Below are positions 38,971 to 51,160 of a stretch of DNA of 64,000 nucleotides, in pieces. The notes beneath the pieces were generated by a model that saw only the letters and a list, made by a program, of their open reading frames with translations, made no database searches and was not told the DNA's origin. Each line of letters opens with the position of its first letter. Within the stretch, counting starts at the first letter, position 1. Source of the DNA: Thiobacillus sp. 0-1251 (GTDB lineage: Bacteria > Pseudomonadota > Gammaproteobacteria > Burkholderiales > Thiobacillaceae); NCBI GenBank assembly GCA_001899305.1, contig MKWL01000020.1:62001-126000 (forward strand), given 5' to 3'. The translations under genes were made by a program, and so were the position numbers.

Positions 38971-39168
38971 ATGTCCTCCAGGTCGATTGGTACCGAAAGC
39001 GCGCCTGTATCTGCGTACAGGAGAAATTGTTGCGTGCGTGTCGGATTTTCGACGATTGTGCCAGAGACCCGGTCAAAGTTAAACCAGAGCGCACATTGGG
39101 GGCGGCGTCCGCGCACCGCACGCGAATAGGCGTTAGCGGCGCGGGAAGCGGTGGACTTGAGGGCGGGG

Positions 39169-40857
39169 TTAGCTGTTTACCGGTTCGACGGCTACCCGGG
39201 TCCAGCCCTCGCTGCGTTCGATCGGATTGCCCAGGGCGATGAACTTGCGTTCCGGCGTGCCCTGGATCTGGAACACTTTGCCCAGCGCGAAATGGATCGG
39301 ATCGATGATGAGGGTCTTCTGGTCGCCGTCCAGCCACAGGCTGGGATGGGGCAGGCTGGCGCTGCTGTTGTCGAACCCGTTGACGGTATAACCCGAGGTG
39401 GCGGTATCGTAGAGCATGGCCAGGGTGGGTTTTTCGGCCAGGGTCTCGATGCCGACCGAACTGGTGTCGTCGTTGAGGCGGGACAGCCGGCGCACGACCC
39501 CCAGTTGCCAGTCGCGGGCGTCGTGCGACTTGACGCCGATGAGCGCCCCCACGCGCAACCAGTCCTTGTCGCGCGATTCGACGATGGCGCCATATCCGTA
39601 TTCGCTTTCGTCGTTCATGACCCAACGCTCGACATCCGGCGAATGCTGGGTGACTGGCAAGGTCATTTGCGAGACGCGTTCGCGCGTGCGGTCGGTGATG
39701 AAACCGTATACCTGCACGTCGTCGGCCTCGTTGTAATTCAGGCCCGTTCCATAGGGGGAGACGCTGGCAGGGGTGTCGGCAGTCTTGATCTGGTTGATGA
39801 TGGCGCTCAGGCCGTGGGTCACGTCGACCAGGCGCTTGACCGATTCGCGTGGCGCACGGCGCTGTTCGCGCGTGGCCAGTGAAGCCCATTGGCGCTGCAG
39901 GTGTTCGAGCAACTCGAGGCTTTCGGCCGTGCGTGCGGTTTCCGTCAGGCCAAGTTGCGCCGGCGGCGTGCCAGACTGGAGTGCTGCGTGCAGTTCCTGC
40001 AACTTGAGCAGCAGGTCTGCGGTGGCCCAGAAACGCAAGGGCTTGTCGGTGTCGGGCTTGCGCACGCGGCGCGGGCCGTGGTCGGCGGACAGGTCGACCA
40101 CGAAGTTGTCTGTGCTCGTGTCGAGCCTGCGGTCCATTTGAAGCATGTCGTGCCAACCGCATAGCCAGCGATCGGTCTGGTCGATCTGGCGCGGATAGAG
40201 CGTGCCGGAATGGGCCAGGCTCAGCATCAGAATATGCAGATAGGCGGTCTCGCAACTGCAGCCGGCCGTGTCCTCGGCGTAGGCCCACAGCGTTTGCCGA
40301 TGAAAGCCTTCGGTTTCGCCGATGCGATACAGGTTGTGCAGCCGCAGCCAGAGTTTGTCGCCGGCCGGCAGATAGCGGATGGCACGCCATTTCAGCAGTT
40401 GGCCAAAGGTGCGGATTGCGCGCAGGGTGATCAGCGGGATCGCGTCTTCGTGCTGCACCTTGCCGGCGGTACGTGCAAGATGCAGCACAAAGGCGTGATA
40501 ACCGCGCGCGACCTCCCAGTAAAGGCCATATACGGCATGCCAGAGCTGGCTTTCGGCAGGGCGCGACATGCGCGGATTGCGCAGGTACTGGCGCACCAGC
40601 GTGTCCTGCAGGTCGCGTGACTTTTCGTCCAGCAGCATGAAGATGGCCAGGCGATCTTTCGTGTATTGCGTCGAATTCTCGTTGAAGCGCTTGAGTGCAT
40701 TGAGAATGGCTTCCTGGCATTTGAAGGCGTCGCCGATGGGCAGGTTCTCGACCCAGCGGGATGCCGCCTTGAGATTGGCCAGCGGATCGTCGTTTCGTTT
40801 ACCGAACGGCGTCAGGTTGGCCAAGCGCGAAGCAAATTTATCTGCCAGTGAAGTCAT
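39169..40857 (-). CDS. Conserved-looking protein of unknown function (562 aa)
   Basis: No family was recognised with confidence. The 562-residue protein is soluble-looking, with no signal peptide or membrane helix. The first about 400 residues are mainly helical (I-G-D-A-F-K-C-Q-E-A-I-L-N-A-L, then L-R-N-P-R-M-S-R-P-A-E-S-Q-L-W-H-A-V-Y). The last about 150 look beta-rich (W-V-M-N-D-E-S-E-Y-G-Y-G-A-I-V, R-V-G-A-L-I-G-V, A-L-G-N-P-I-E-R-S-E-G-W). The end could be a PilZ-like barrel, which would tie it to cyclic di-GMP and the nearby MshE; this is speculative. The ATG at 40857 starts M-T-S-L-A-D-K-F. It lies upstream of the response regulator, with 198 bases between them. Confidence 0.7.
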   Translation of the reverse strand: MTSLADKFASRLANLTPFGKRNDDPLANLKAASRWVENLPIGDAFKCQEAILNALKRFNENSTQYTKDRLAIFMLLDEKSRDLQDTLVRQYLRNPRMSRPAESQLWHAVYGLYWEVARGYHAFVLHLARTAGKVQHEDAIPLITLRAIRTFGQLLKWRAIRYLPAGDKLWLRLHNLYRIGETEGFHRQTLWAYAEDTAGCSCETAYLHILMLSLAHSGTLYPRQIDQTDRWLCGWHDMLQMDRRLDTSTDNFVVDLSADHGPRRVRKPDTDKPLRFWATADLLLKLQELHAALQSGTPPAQLGLTETARTAESLELLEHLQRQWASLATREQRRAPRESVKRLVDVTHGLSAIINQIKTADTPASVSPYGTGLNYNEADDVQVYGFITDRTRERVSQMTLPVTQHSPDVERWVMNDESEYGYGAIVESRDKDWLRVGALIGVKSHDARDWQLGVVRRLSRLNDDTSSVGIETLAEKPTLAMLYDTATSGYTVNGFDNSSASLPHPSLWLDGDQKTLIIDPIHFALGKVFQIQGTPERKFIALGNPIERSEGWTRVAVEPVNS

Positions 40858-40935
40858 GGTGTGAAAACGATCCCGATGTGACAAAGCGTACCTTGACGTA
40901 CTTGGCCATGACCACAGCAAATTCTATGCCATTCG

Positions 40936-43926
<2,991 letters not shown>

Positions 43927-44011
43927 TTTTGAGGGGGTGGGCGTGAACGACGGACAATAAGGCATTGTATCCGTTAAAGTTCCGCCCTTACAGGCGGCAG
44001 GGAAAGGGAAA

Positions 44012-44563
44012 ATGAGCGACGAGGACGTGATTGCGGCGATGCGCCAGTGGATCGAAAAGGCGGTGATCGGGCTCAACCTGTGCCCGTTCGCCAAGGCGGT
44101 CTACGTGAAGAACCAGGTGCGCTATGTGGTGAGCCACGCGCAGCATCTGGACGGTTTCCTTGAAGACCTCGACCGCGAGCTGGATTTTCTGGCCGCCGCC
44201 GATCCCGAGGAAATCGATACGACGCTGCTGATCCACCCCACGCTGCTGCCGGATTTTCTCGATTTCAACGATTTCATGCAGCTGGCCGAAGCGGCCGTGG
44301 GCGAACACGGGCTGGATGGCGTGATCCAGATCGCCAGCTTCCACCCGGCCTTCCAGTTCGAGGGCACCGAGCCCGACGACATCGGCAACTTCACCAACCG
44401 GGCGCCGTACCCCACCCTGCATCTGCTGCGCGAGGCGAGCATCGAACGGGCGGTGGCGGCGTTCCCCGAAGCGGAAACGATCTACGAACGCAACATTGCG
44501 ACGCTGAAGTCCTTAGGACATGCGGGATGGGCCGCCCTGTGGGCGGCACCTCCAAGAACCTAG
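44012..44563 (+). CDS. DUF1415 family protein
   Basis: A 183-residue cytoplasmic protein of the DUF1415 family, unknown in function. Hallmarks are the start [16 protein letters not shown], the central [12 protein letters not shown] and [19 protein letters not shown]. It is divergent from alaS, with an 85-bp gap that must hold both promoters. It overlaps the HMA-like gene tail to tail by 4 nt. Confidence 0.88.
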   Translation: MSDEDVIAAMRQWIEKAVIGLNLCPFAKAVYVKNQVRYVVSHAQHLDGFLEDLDRELDFLAAADPEEIDTTLLIHPTLLPDFLDFNDFMQLAEAAVGEHGLDGVIQIASFHPAFQFEGTEPDDIGNFTNRAPYPTLHLLREASIERAVAAFPEAETIYERNIATLKSLGHAGWAALWAAPPRT

Positions 44564-44817
44564 CTGCCGCAACCGCCGCAACAACTTCCGTTCGCATGCG
44601 GGGACTGCTTTTCTTCGACGAGCACACCGGCTCCGGCAAGCGCCGCCGCCAATTGGGCGCGTGTCGTCGTTTTGTCGTCGATGTGCGCATACACGCGTGC
44701 CGGGCCATCGAGAAATGACACGTCATGCACGCCGGGAATCGCTTTCAGGGTCGCGCCGGCCCGTTCTGCTGCTTCGGCGCTGACAGGTCCCAGGATATTG
44801 AGGGTCTCGGTTTTCAT
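44560..44817 (-). CDS. Small HMA-like protein with a C-terminal Cys cluster
   Basis: An 85-residue protein with a ferredoxin-like beta-alpha-beta-beta-alpha-beta pattern (L-N-I-L-G-P-V-S-A-E-A-A, I-P-G-V-H-D-V-S-F-L, R-V-Y-A-H-I-D). This is like heavy-metal-associated domains but without the usual N-terminal CxxC. Instead the last residues are S-C-C-G-G-C-G-S, three cysteines that could bind a metal. Specificity is unknown. The ATG at 44817 is preceded by a poor ribosome site. Convergent overlap with the DUF1415 gene leaves no room for a terminator. Confidence 0.7.
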   Translation of the reverse strand: MKTETLNILGPVSAEAAERAGATLKAIPGVHDVSFLDGPARVYAHIDDKTTTRAQLAAALAGAGVLVEEKQSPHANGSCCGGCGS

Positions 44818-45150
44818 GTTTGCTCTTTCACAAAAAAATTGGATTCGACCGGCCTTAGCATAAAGACGCATCGGTCCCCAGGGCGGAGCCGCAGTCGCAT
44901 GGCGATGACCGCACCCATGCGCGCGCCTTCGATACCGCCGGTCTGCCATTGAGTCCGATCCGGCAAAGCCCGAGAGCGGTAAACGGAGGTTGCGCGCGGT
45001 GCCGTGCAAAACCCGTACGCAAGGCCTACAGCCTCCGCGGTGACCGGGATATCTAAATATACATTTCAAATAAATGTTATGTAAAGGGGAAAATTCGCCG
45101 GATATCGCGACGATGAAATGCCGAAGGGAATGGGGTGGATCCGCGGGCCG
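44818..45150. other. Intergenic region without recognised genes
   Basis: This 333-base stretch lies between mgtC and the HMA-like gene. It includes a short AT-rich patch (about 45050-45085, ATATCTAAATATACATTTC) that could be a promoter for the HMA-like gene. I found no hairpin with a T run and no frame that looks coding. Confidence 0.4.
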
Positions 45151-45843
45151 CTAATCGCCCGTAGGGGAAATACGGAAGGCACGCACATTTTCCATACTGC
45201 GCAATGCCGCCGCGAACGTAGAGATATTGTCCGGATTGATCGTTCGGATAACCATCCGATATTCGAACCAGAAGCCGTCATCGGAAAGCCGGTAGCTCAT
45301 GTTGGCTATAGTAAAGCCGCTGCTCGTTACGAATTGCTTCAGTTCCTGCTCCGGCATTGCATTGCCCCTGTCGAATCGGACAAAGTGATGCGCATAGAAA
45401 TGGGAGGGTAACTTGGCTTCAACCCAGCGGAAGAGGGAGAGGGTTCCTACTGTCAGCAACGTCCCGAGCACGGCGGGGAAATAGAATCCGATGCCAATCA
45501 GGATGCCGATGGCGGCTGTAATCCAGATTGAAGCTGCCGTGGTCAGGCCGCGAACGGAAAGCCCTTCCTTGAAAATCACCCCTGCCCCCAGGAAACCGAT
45601 GCCTGTCATGATGCCCTGGGCCATGCGCGTCGGGTCCGTGCGGACTGTGTCAACCGGCACGCCGGGCAACCACTTCAATTGATAAAGCGTAATCAGCATG
45701 AGCAGACTTGATGCGAGACATACGAGCGCATGCGTGCGGAAACCGGCCGGCCTGCCATGGAAGCTTCTCTCCAGCCCGATAACGCCCCCGGCGAAGAGTG
45801 CACCCAGAAGATGAATGGTAATGGTCAGCGAATCAGCGTCCAT
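45151..45843 (-). CDS. MgtC/SapB family membrane protein
   Basis: A 230-residue inner-membrane protein. The N-terminal MgtC domain (about 1-140) has about five helices and the conserved A-G-G-V-I-G-L-E-R-S-F-H-G-R-P-A-G-F-R-T-H and G-I-G-F-L-G-A-G-V-I motifs. A small C-terminal ACT-like domain follows (about 150-230). MgtC proteins are linked to growth at low magnesium and to ATP-synthase regulation; the exact role is unsettled. The 238-bp divergent space to moxR (45844-46081) has an AT-rich patch (about 45905-45925) but no magnesium riboswitch that I could recognise. Confidence 0.88.
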   Translation of the reverse strand: MDADSLTITIHLLGALFAGGVIGLERSFHGRPAGFRTHALVCLASSLLMLITLYQLKWLPGVPVDTVRTDPTRMAQGIMTGIGFLGAGVIFKEGLSVRGLTTAASIWITAAIGILIGIGFYFPAVLGTLLTVGTLSLFRWVEAKLPSHFYAHHFVRFDRGNAMPEQELKQFVTSSGFTIANMSYRLSDDGFWFEYRMVIRTINPDNISTFAAALRSMENVRAFRISPTGD

Positions 45844-46081
45844 TGCGTGGCCTCGTAATCGTGGATGTCGTCGCGTGTTTTTCGACGAGGGCTCATTGAT
45901 TACGATAGTAAAAATTACATTTTTGTGACGATGGAGGCGTGACGCATCCAGGGTTCATGAGCCCGGGTGGCGGGCCAAGGCAGGCTGGTATGCGGTTGAG
46001 GCGGGCCGATTAGGTCTTAGCACCCATTGTCGCCGCCGGGACGCGCCGCTAAGGTGTCCGCTTTCAAAGACAGGATGCACT

Positions 46082-47038
46082 ATGTCGAACCAAACCCGCA
46101 TGCTTGAACTGCGCCAGGCGCTGTCGCGCGTCATTGTCGGCCAGGACACGCTCCTCGACCGCCTGGTGATCGGCCTGCTCGCCGACGGCCATGTGCTGGT
46201 CGAAGGCCTGCCGGGGCTGGCCAAGACGACGGCGGTGAAGACGCTCGCCGCCGCCATCCACGGCAGCTTCCGGCGGATCCAGTTCACCCCCGACCTGCTG
46301 CCGGGCGACCTCACCGGCACCGACATCTATCACGAGGGCCAGTTCGAATTCGTCGAAGGCCCGCTGTTTCGCGAGATCATCCTCGCCGACGAGATCAACC
46401 GCGCGCCGGCCAAGGTGCAGGCCGCGCTGCTGGAGGCGATGCAGGAGCACCAGATCACGGTGGGCGGCGTGACGCGCCCGCTGCCGCCGCTGTTCATGGT
46501 GATGGCGACGCAGAATCCGCTGGAGCAGGCGGGCACCTATCCGCTGCCGGAAGCGCAGCTCGACCGCTTCCTGCTGCATGTGGCGCTGGATTACCCGAGC
46601 GACACGGAGGAACTCGACATCCTGCGCCGCGACCGCGCACAGGCCGCGAGTGCCGGCCATGCGCCGCTGGCGGCGGTGATCGATACCACCACCGTGCTGG
46701 CGGCGCGCGCGGAGGTGCAGCAGGTGCACGTGTCGGACGAGGTCGAGCGCTACATCGTCAGCCTGGTGCGCGCCAGCCGTGCGCCGGGCGCGTGGCGCGC
46801 CGACTGGTCGAATGCCGTGGACGTGGGTGCCAGCCCGCGTGCCTCGCTTGCGCTCTTGCACGCGTCGGCGGCTGCGGCCTACCTGCGCGGCCGCGACTAC
46901 GTGACGCCGGACGACGTGCGCGAACTCGCCGCCGATTGCCTGCGCCATCGCATCACCCTGAGCCTCGACGCGCGCCTGCAGAAACTCGACCGCGACGCCT
47001 TCATCGCCGGCCTGCTCGAGGCCATCCCCGCCCCGTGA
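46082..47038 (+). CDS. MoxR-family AAA+ ATPase
   Basis: MoxR ATPases act as chaperones with von Willebrand (VWA) proteins. The 318-residue product has the P-loop G-L-P-G-L-A-K-T (about 42-49), Walker B I-I-L-A-D-E-I-N-R-A, sensor A-T-Q-N-P-L-E-Q-A-G-T-Y-P-L-P-E-A-Q-L-D-R-F and a C-terminal lid domain. It leads a six-gene run on the plus strand (Bat-type operon); the next gene starts at GTGA overlapping its stop. In other bacteria the operon is linked to aerotolerance or envelope stress. Confidence 0.92.
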   Translation: MSNQTRMLELRQALSRVIVGQDTLLDRLVIGLLADGHVLVEGLPGLAKTTAVKTLAAAIHGSFRRIQFTPDLLPGDLTGTDIYHEGQFEFVEGPLFREIILADEINRAPAKVQAALLEAMQEHQITVGGVTRPLPPLFMVMATQNPLEQAGTYPLPEAQLDRFLLHVALDYPSDTEELDILRRDRAQAASAGHAPLAAVIDTTTVLAARAEVQQVHVSDEVERYIVSLVRASRAPGAWRADWSNAVDVGASPRASLALLHASAAAAYLRGRDYVTPDDVRELAADCLRHRITLSLDARLQKLDRDAFIAGLLEAIPAP

Positions 47039-47997
47039 GTCTGGCGCGGCTGAAGCGGCTGGCGTGCTGGCGTGTGCGGCCCGATGCGCCGGCCTCGGTG
47101 CACGCGCCGCTGATCGCGCCGGCCGACATCGCCGCGCTCGCCGCGCAGGCCAGCCTGCTGGCGACGCTGCCGGTGCGCGAGGTGCACGACCACCATGCCG
47201 GCGACTGGGCGTCGCGCTGGCTGGGGCGTGGGCTGGATTTCGAGGAATCGCGCCTGTACAGCCCGGGCGACGACATCCGCGACATGGACTGGCGCACCAC
47301 CGCGCGCACCGGGCGTGCCTACCTGAAAATCTACCGCGAGGAGCGCCAGCCGCTGGTACATCTGGTGGTCGACCGCGGCGCCACCCTGCGCTTCGGCACG
47401 CGTCGCCGGCTCAAGGCCGCGCAGGCGGCGCGGGTGGCTGCGGTGCTGGCCTTCGCCAGCGCCGGGCACAACGGCGTGATCGGCGCCACGCTGTGGGCCG
47501 TGCAGGACGAAACCCTGCCTGCGCGCCATGGCAGGCTGGCGGCGCTCGGCCTGATCGAGGCGGCGGCGGCGCCGTGCCCGCCGCTTGCCGATCCGGCACC
47601 GACCGACGCCCTCCGCTATGTCGACCGCCTCGCCGCGCTCGAAGCGAGCTTGCCGCGCGGCACACGGCTGGTGCTGATCAGCGATTTCGCCTGGCTGGCC
47701 GACGCCCACGAGACGCTGCTGGCACGGCTGACCGCGCGCTGCGATGTGTGGGCGATCCAGATCGTCGACGCCGCCGAGCGCGCCCTGCCGGAAATGGGCG
47801 CGGCGTGCTTCCACGACATGGCGACCGGCCAGCGGGTGTGGCTCGACACCGGCGAGACCGCAGTGCGAAGCGCGGCCCGTACTGCATTCGCCGACCATCT
47901 GGCGGCGCAGGCGGCCCGCCTGGCCCGCGCGGGCGGGCGCCATCAGCTGGTGGACAGCGCCGCCGACGATCTAGCTGCGCTGCTGGCCCATGGCTGA
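47035..47997 (+). CDS. DUF58 domain protein
   Basis: The 320-residue product has the DUF58 signature Y-S-P-G-D-D-I-R-D-M-D-W-R-T-T-A-R-T-G (about 80-98) and a VWA-like fold further on (L-V-V-D-R-G-A and L-V-L-I-S-D-F). The start is GTG 47035, set by the GTGA overlap with moxR; no in-frame ATG is available near the family start. DUF58 proteins are standard partners of MoxR ATPases; their biochemical role is unknown. The stop lies 8 bases inside the next gene. Confidence 0.88.
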   Translation: MSLARLKRLACWRVRPDAPASVHAPLIAPADIAALAAQASLLATLPVREVHDHHAGDWASRWLGRGLDFEESRLYSPGDDIRDMDWRTTARTGRAYLKIYREERQPLVHLVVDRGATLRFGTRRRLKAAQAARVAAVLAFASAGHNGVIGATLWAVQDETLPARHGRLAALGLIEAAAAPCPPLADPAPTDALRYVDRLAALEASLPRGTRLVLISDFAWLADAHETLLARLTARCDVWAIQIVDAAERALPEMGAACFHDMATGQRVWLDTGETAVRSAARTAFADHLAAQAARLARAGGRHQLVDSAADDLAALLAHG

Positions 47998-48418
47998 CCC
48001 GCGCAGCGAACTGGCCGACATCATCGTGCCGGCCGCGCCGGCCATGGCACCGCCGGCTGGCGGCAGCCTGTTGCTGTGGGTAGGTGCGGGACTCGTGTGC
48101 GTGGCCTGTATCGCATTGTTTGCCTGGCTATGGCAGCGCCGCCGCCCGGCGCGCGCCCTGAACGGGATTGCTGCAGCAGCGGCGCAGCAACAGGACACGC
48201 CGGTGGCGCTGGCGGCCCGGCTCGATGCCTGGGCGCGCATGCGTTTCCAACTGACGCGGTTGGATGCGGCCCGCTGCCCATCCCACCTCGATCCTGGCCA
48301 GTGGTCCGGCTGGACGAAGACGCTGGAGCAGGTGCGGTTTGGGCCTACGCAGTCCGATGGCTACGCGGTGCTGCAGGGGTTGTGCGAAAGCGCCCGCGCA
48401 TGGAGCCGCGATGTTTGA
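47990..48418 (+). CDS. DUF4381 domain protein
   Basis: A 142-residue protein with one membrane helix (about 27-47) followed by a cytoplasmic helical domain (A-A-R-L-D-A-W-A-R-M-R-F). The position in the moxR-DUF58-DUF4381-VWA order is the typical one of DUF4381, whose function is unknown. It overlaps the DUF58 gene by 8 nt and the next gene by 8 nt, so the operon is translated as a coupled unit. Confidence 0.78.
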   Translation: MADPRSELADIIVPAAPAMAPPAGGSLLLWVGAGLVCVACIALFAWLWQRRRPARALNGIAAAAAQQQDTPVALAARLDAWARMRFQLTRLDAARCPSHLDPGQWSGWTKTLEQVRFGPTQSDGYAVLQGLCESARAWSRDV

Positions 48419-49430
48419 GTGGATGCTGCCGCGTGGGCTCGAACTGGCGCAACCCCTTTGGCTTTTTCTGCTGCTGCCGGTCGCGGGCTGGAGCGGGCTG
48501 GCCTGGCGGCGCGCGCAGGGGGAGGTGCCGGGCATGGTCCTCAACCACCCGTCACTTCCGCTGGCGGCAGTGGGGCGCCTGCCTGCACCCAGCCTGCGCG
48601 GGTCGGTTGCCTTGCGCGGGCTGGCGTTCGCCCTGCTGGTGCTGGCGCTGGCGCAGCCGCGCCTAGTTGGCGGCTGGATCCAGCCGCCGCCCGAGGGACG
48701 CGACATCGTGCTGCTGATCGATACCTCGCTCACCATGAGCATCCGTGATTTTGCTGCCCATGATCCCAAACTGGGCAAGCGCGAAGTCGAACGCATGAGC
48801 GTGCTGAAGGACACGCTGACGCGTTTCATCGACGGCCGGCCCGGCGACCGCTTCGGCGTCATCGTGTTCGGCAGCGAGGTGGCGACGCTGACGCCGCCGA
48901 CCTTCGACCGCGCGCACGCCATCGCCCAGATCCAGCGCATTCAGGTCGGTATGGTCGGGGGCAACACCGCGCTCGGCGACGCGCTCGGCATGGCGCTGAA
49001 GCAGGTGCGCACGCGCCGGCTTCGCCCGGCCATCATCCTGGTGAGCGACGGCGCCGACAACAACGCCGGCACGCTGACGCCGGCCGAAGCGCTGGCGGTG
49101 GCGCACCAGGCCGGGGTGGCGATCCATGCCCTGCAATTCGGCAGCGATCCCTATGCGGCAGGGCGCGCTGCGCGCGTCACGTCCAATTCGGCCGAGCCCG
49201 ATCCGCAGCCCGGCCTGGCCGACCTCACGCGGCTCAGTGGCGGGCATTACGACGATATCCATAGTGCAGCCGACGCCACGCGGGTGATCCAGGCAGTCGG
49301 GCGACTCGAGCCCACGCTGGCGTCGCCCGCCCGCCACCGGCAGGTGAGCGAGGGGTACTGGCTGGCGCTGGCGCTGGCAGCCATCACGCTGGTCGCCGCA
49401 CAGGGATGGATCCTGAGGCGCACGGCATGA
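48411..49430 (+). CDS. VWA-domain membrane protein, BatA-like
   Basis: The 339-residue product has an N-terminal membrane helix pair (about 12-30 and 60-78), a VWA domain (about 95-285) and a C-terminal helix (about 315-333). The metal-ion site reads D-T-S-L-T, a conservative change from the usual DxSxS, and S-D-G-A-D-N-N is present later. BatA-type proteins are periplasm-facing and work with BatB/BatD. It overlaps both neighbours (8 nt before, 4 nt after). Confidence 0.85.
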   Translation: MFEWMLPRGLELAQPLWLFLLLPVAGWSGLAWRRAQGEVPGMVLNHPSLPLAAVGRLPAPSLRGSVALRGLAFALLVLALAQPRLVGGWIQPPPEGRDIVLLIDTSLTMSIRDFAAHDPKLGKREVERMSVLKDTLTRFIDGRPGDRFGVIVFGSEVATLTPPTFDRAHAIAQIQRIQVGMVGGNTALGDALGMALKQVRTRRLRPAIILVSDGADNNAGTLTPAEALAVAHQAGVAIHALQFGSDPYAAGRAARVTSNSAEPDPQPGLADLTRLSGGHYDDIHSAADATRVIQAVGRLEPTLASPARHRQVSEGYWLALALAAITLVAAQGWILRRTA

Positions 49431-51160
49431 TGGAAGTGTGGGCGAATCTGCACTGGCGCGAACCGCTGTGGCTGGGGCTCGCGGCGATGCCGCTGTTGCT
49501 GGCAATCTGGCGCGCCCGCCGCCGCGCGCGCGTGCTGCGCTATGCCGATGCCGAATTGCTGCCGTGGGCGGCCAGCCGATCGGCAGCGAAGCGCGACGCC
49601 TGGCCGCGCGCGCTGGCGCATGCCCTGGCCTGGGCGCTGCTGGCGCTGGCGGCGGCGGGTCCGCGCCTGCCGCTCGACTGGCGCGCAGGGCAGGTCGCAC
49701 CGCGCCATGTCGTCACGGTGATGGTGGCGCTGGACGTGTCGGCTTCGATGCACGCCACCGATATCAGCCCCGATCGCCTGACGCGTGCCCGCCTCGAATT
49801 GCTGGACTGGCTGCCGCGTCTTCAGGGCGAGCGCGTCGGCCTGATCGTCTACGCAGGCGAGGCGGGCGTGCTGCTGCCGCCGACCGACGATATCGCGCTG
49901 CTGCGTCGCGCGCTCGGCGAAGTCGATTCGCGCCTGATCGAAGCGCAGGGCACGAACCTGGCGGCTGCGCTCGACCTGGCACGCGCGCAGCTCGCCGCTG
50001 CGCCGGGGCACGCCAGGGCGGTGCTGCTGGTGAGCGATGCCGAAAGCGACAGCGTCGAACCCGCCGCGCAGGCAGCCGTGGGCGCCTTGCGCACAGCGCA
50101 TCTGCCGCTGTTCGTGCTGGGCGTGGGCAGCGAGTCCGGCGCGCCGGTGCCGCTGCCCGATGGCGGGTTTGCCGAGCGCGACGGCGTGCGCGTGCTGAGC
50201 CGCATGGATGCGGCAACCTATGGCCACTGGGCGCGCTCGACCGGCGGCCGCTTCGCCGAGGCCGCCGACGGCGACGGCGACTGGGCGGCCCTGTACGACG
50301 GCGGAATCGCCGCGCTGCCGGGCGATCCGGCGGCGGCCGGGTCGGTGCGCGCCTGGCGGGAACTGTACGCTTGGTGTCTGGCGCCGGCACTGGCGCTCTT
50401 CATGGCGGTGTATCTGCCGCGTCGCGCGGTGGCGACCGCCGCCGTGGCGGTCCTGTTCGCGATGCTCCTGCCGCCGCCCGCGCAGGCCGACGAGGCGGCG
50501 GCTTGGCAGGCGTGGCAGGCCAGGCGCTATGCCAGCGCGCAAATGCTGTATGCGCAGTTGGGCGGCTACACCGGCCAGATGGGCGCGGGCGCCGCCGCCT
50601 GGCGGCAGGCGGACTACGCGGCGGCGGCGCGGCATTTCGGCGCTGCGCTGCTGCTGGCGGCGAGTGAGCGCGAACGCGCCGATGCGCTCTACAACCTGGG
50701 GAATGCGCACTACGCGCGCGGGCAGTGGCAGGCCGCCGTCGAGGCTTACCAGGTTGTGCTGCGCATGCGGCCCGCGGACGCCCGCGCGCGCGCCAATCTG
50801 GAAACGGCCTGGCAAAAGCTGCAACGCCAGTCGCGCGACGCGCCGATGCAGAGCGATCTGCGCGCCCGGCATGGCTTTCTGGCCGAAGGCCATATCCAGA
50901 CCGACAATGGGAATGGCCGCATGCCGGACGAGCCGGACTCCGCGGCGCCCGGCATGCAGGTCGAACGCGGCCAGGTGCAGGGGATGGGCGCGCGTGCCGC
51001 CGCGTCGGCCGGATCGCCGGCCGCGATCGGCGTCGACAGCCGGCTGGCGCCCTCCGGGCTGAAGAAGCTGGCGCGCCTGCAGGATCGCCCGCAGACGATG
51101 CTGCGGAACCTGCTCAAGCAGGATGCGGGCGGTGCGGCCGGGGAGCGGCCGGCATGGTGA
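49427..51160 (+). CDS. VWA-TPR fusion protein (BatB plus BatC-like)
   Basis: The 577-residue product has two N-terminal helices, a VWA domain (about 90-290; full MIDAS D-V-S-A-S near 109-113, later S-D-A-E-S-D), then a helix pair near 325-365. A C-terminal TPR region follows (about 370-470; A-L-Y-N-L-G-N-A-H-Y-A-R-G-Q-W-Q-A-A-V-E-A-Y) with a low-complexity tail. In Bacteroides-type operons BatB and BatC are separate genes; here they are one chain. The ATG at 49427 overlaps the batA stop. The next gene starts within its last codons. Confidence 0.87.
   Translation: MMEVWANLHWREPLWLGLAAMPLLLAIWRARRRARVLRYADAELLPWAASRSAAKRDAWPRALAHALAWALLALAAAGPRLPLDWRAGQVAPRHVVTVMVALDVSASMHATDISPDRLTRARLELLDWLPRLQGERVGLIVYAGEAGVLLPPTDDIALLRRALGEVDSRLIEAQGTNLAAALDLARAQLAAAPGHARAVLLVSDAESDSVEPAAQAAVGALRTAHLPLFVLGVGSESGAPVPLPDGGFAERDGVRVLSRMDAATYGHWARSTGGRFAEAADGDGDWAALYDGGIAALPGDPAAAGSVRAWRELYAWCLAPALALFMAVYLPRRAVATAAVAVLFAMLLPPPAQADEAAAWQAWQARRYASAQMLYAQLGGYTGQMGAGAAAWRQADYAAAARHFGAALLLAASERERADALYNLGNAHYARGQWQAAVEAYQVVLRMRPADARARANLETAWQKLQRQSRDAPMQSDLRARHGFLAEGHIQTDNGNGRMPDEPDSAAPGMQVERGQVQGMGARAAASAGSPAAIGVDSRLAPSGLKKLARLQDRPQTMLRNLLKQDAGGAAGERPAW

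Noticed and set aside
44818-45069. Upstream extension of the HMA-like gene to 45069
   Set aside because: The extra residues are Arg/Gly-rich without family character, and the ATG at 44817 starts right at the domain.
45844-46081. Magnesium riboswitch upstream of mgtC
   Set aside because: No M-box or mgtA-type conserved core could be recognised in the 238-bp divergent space.
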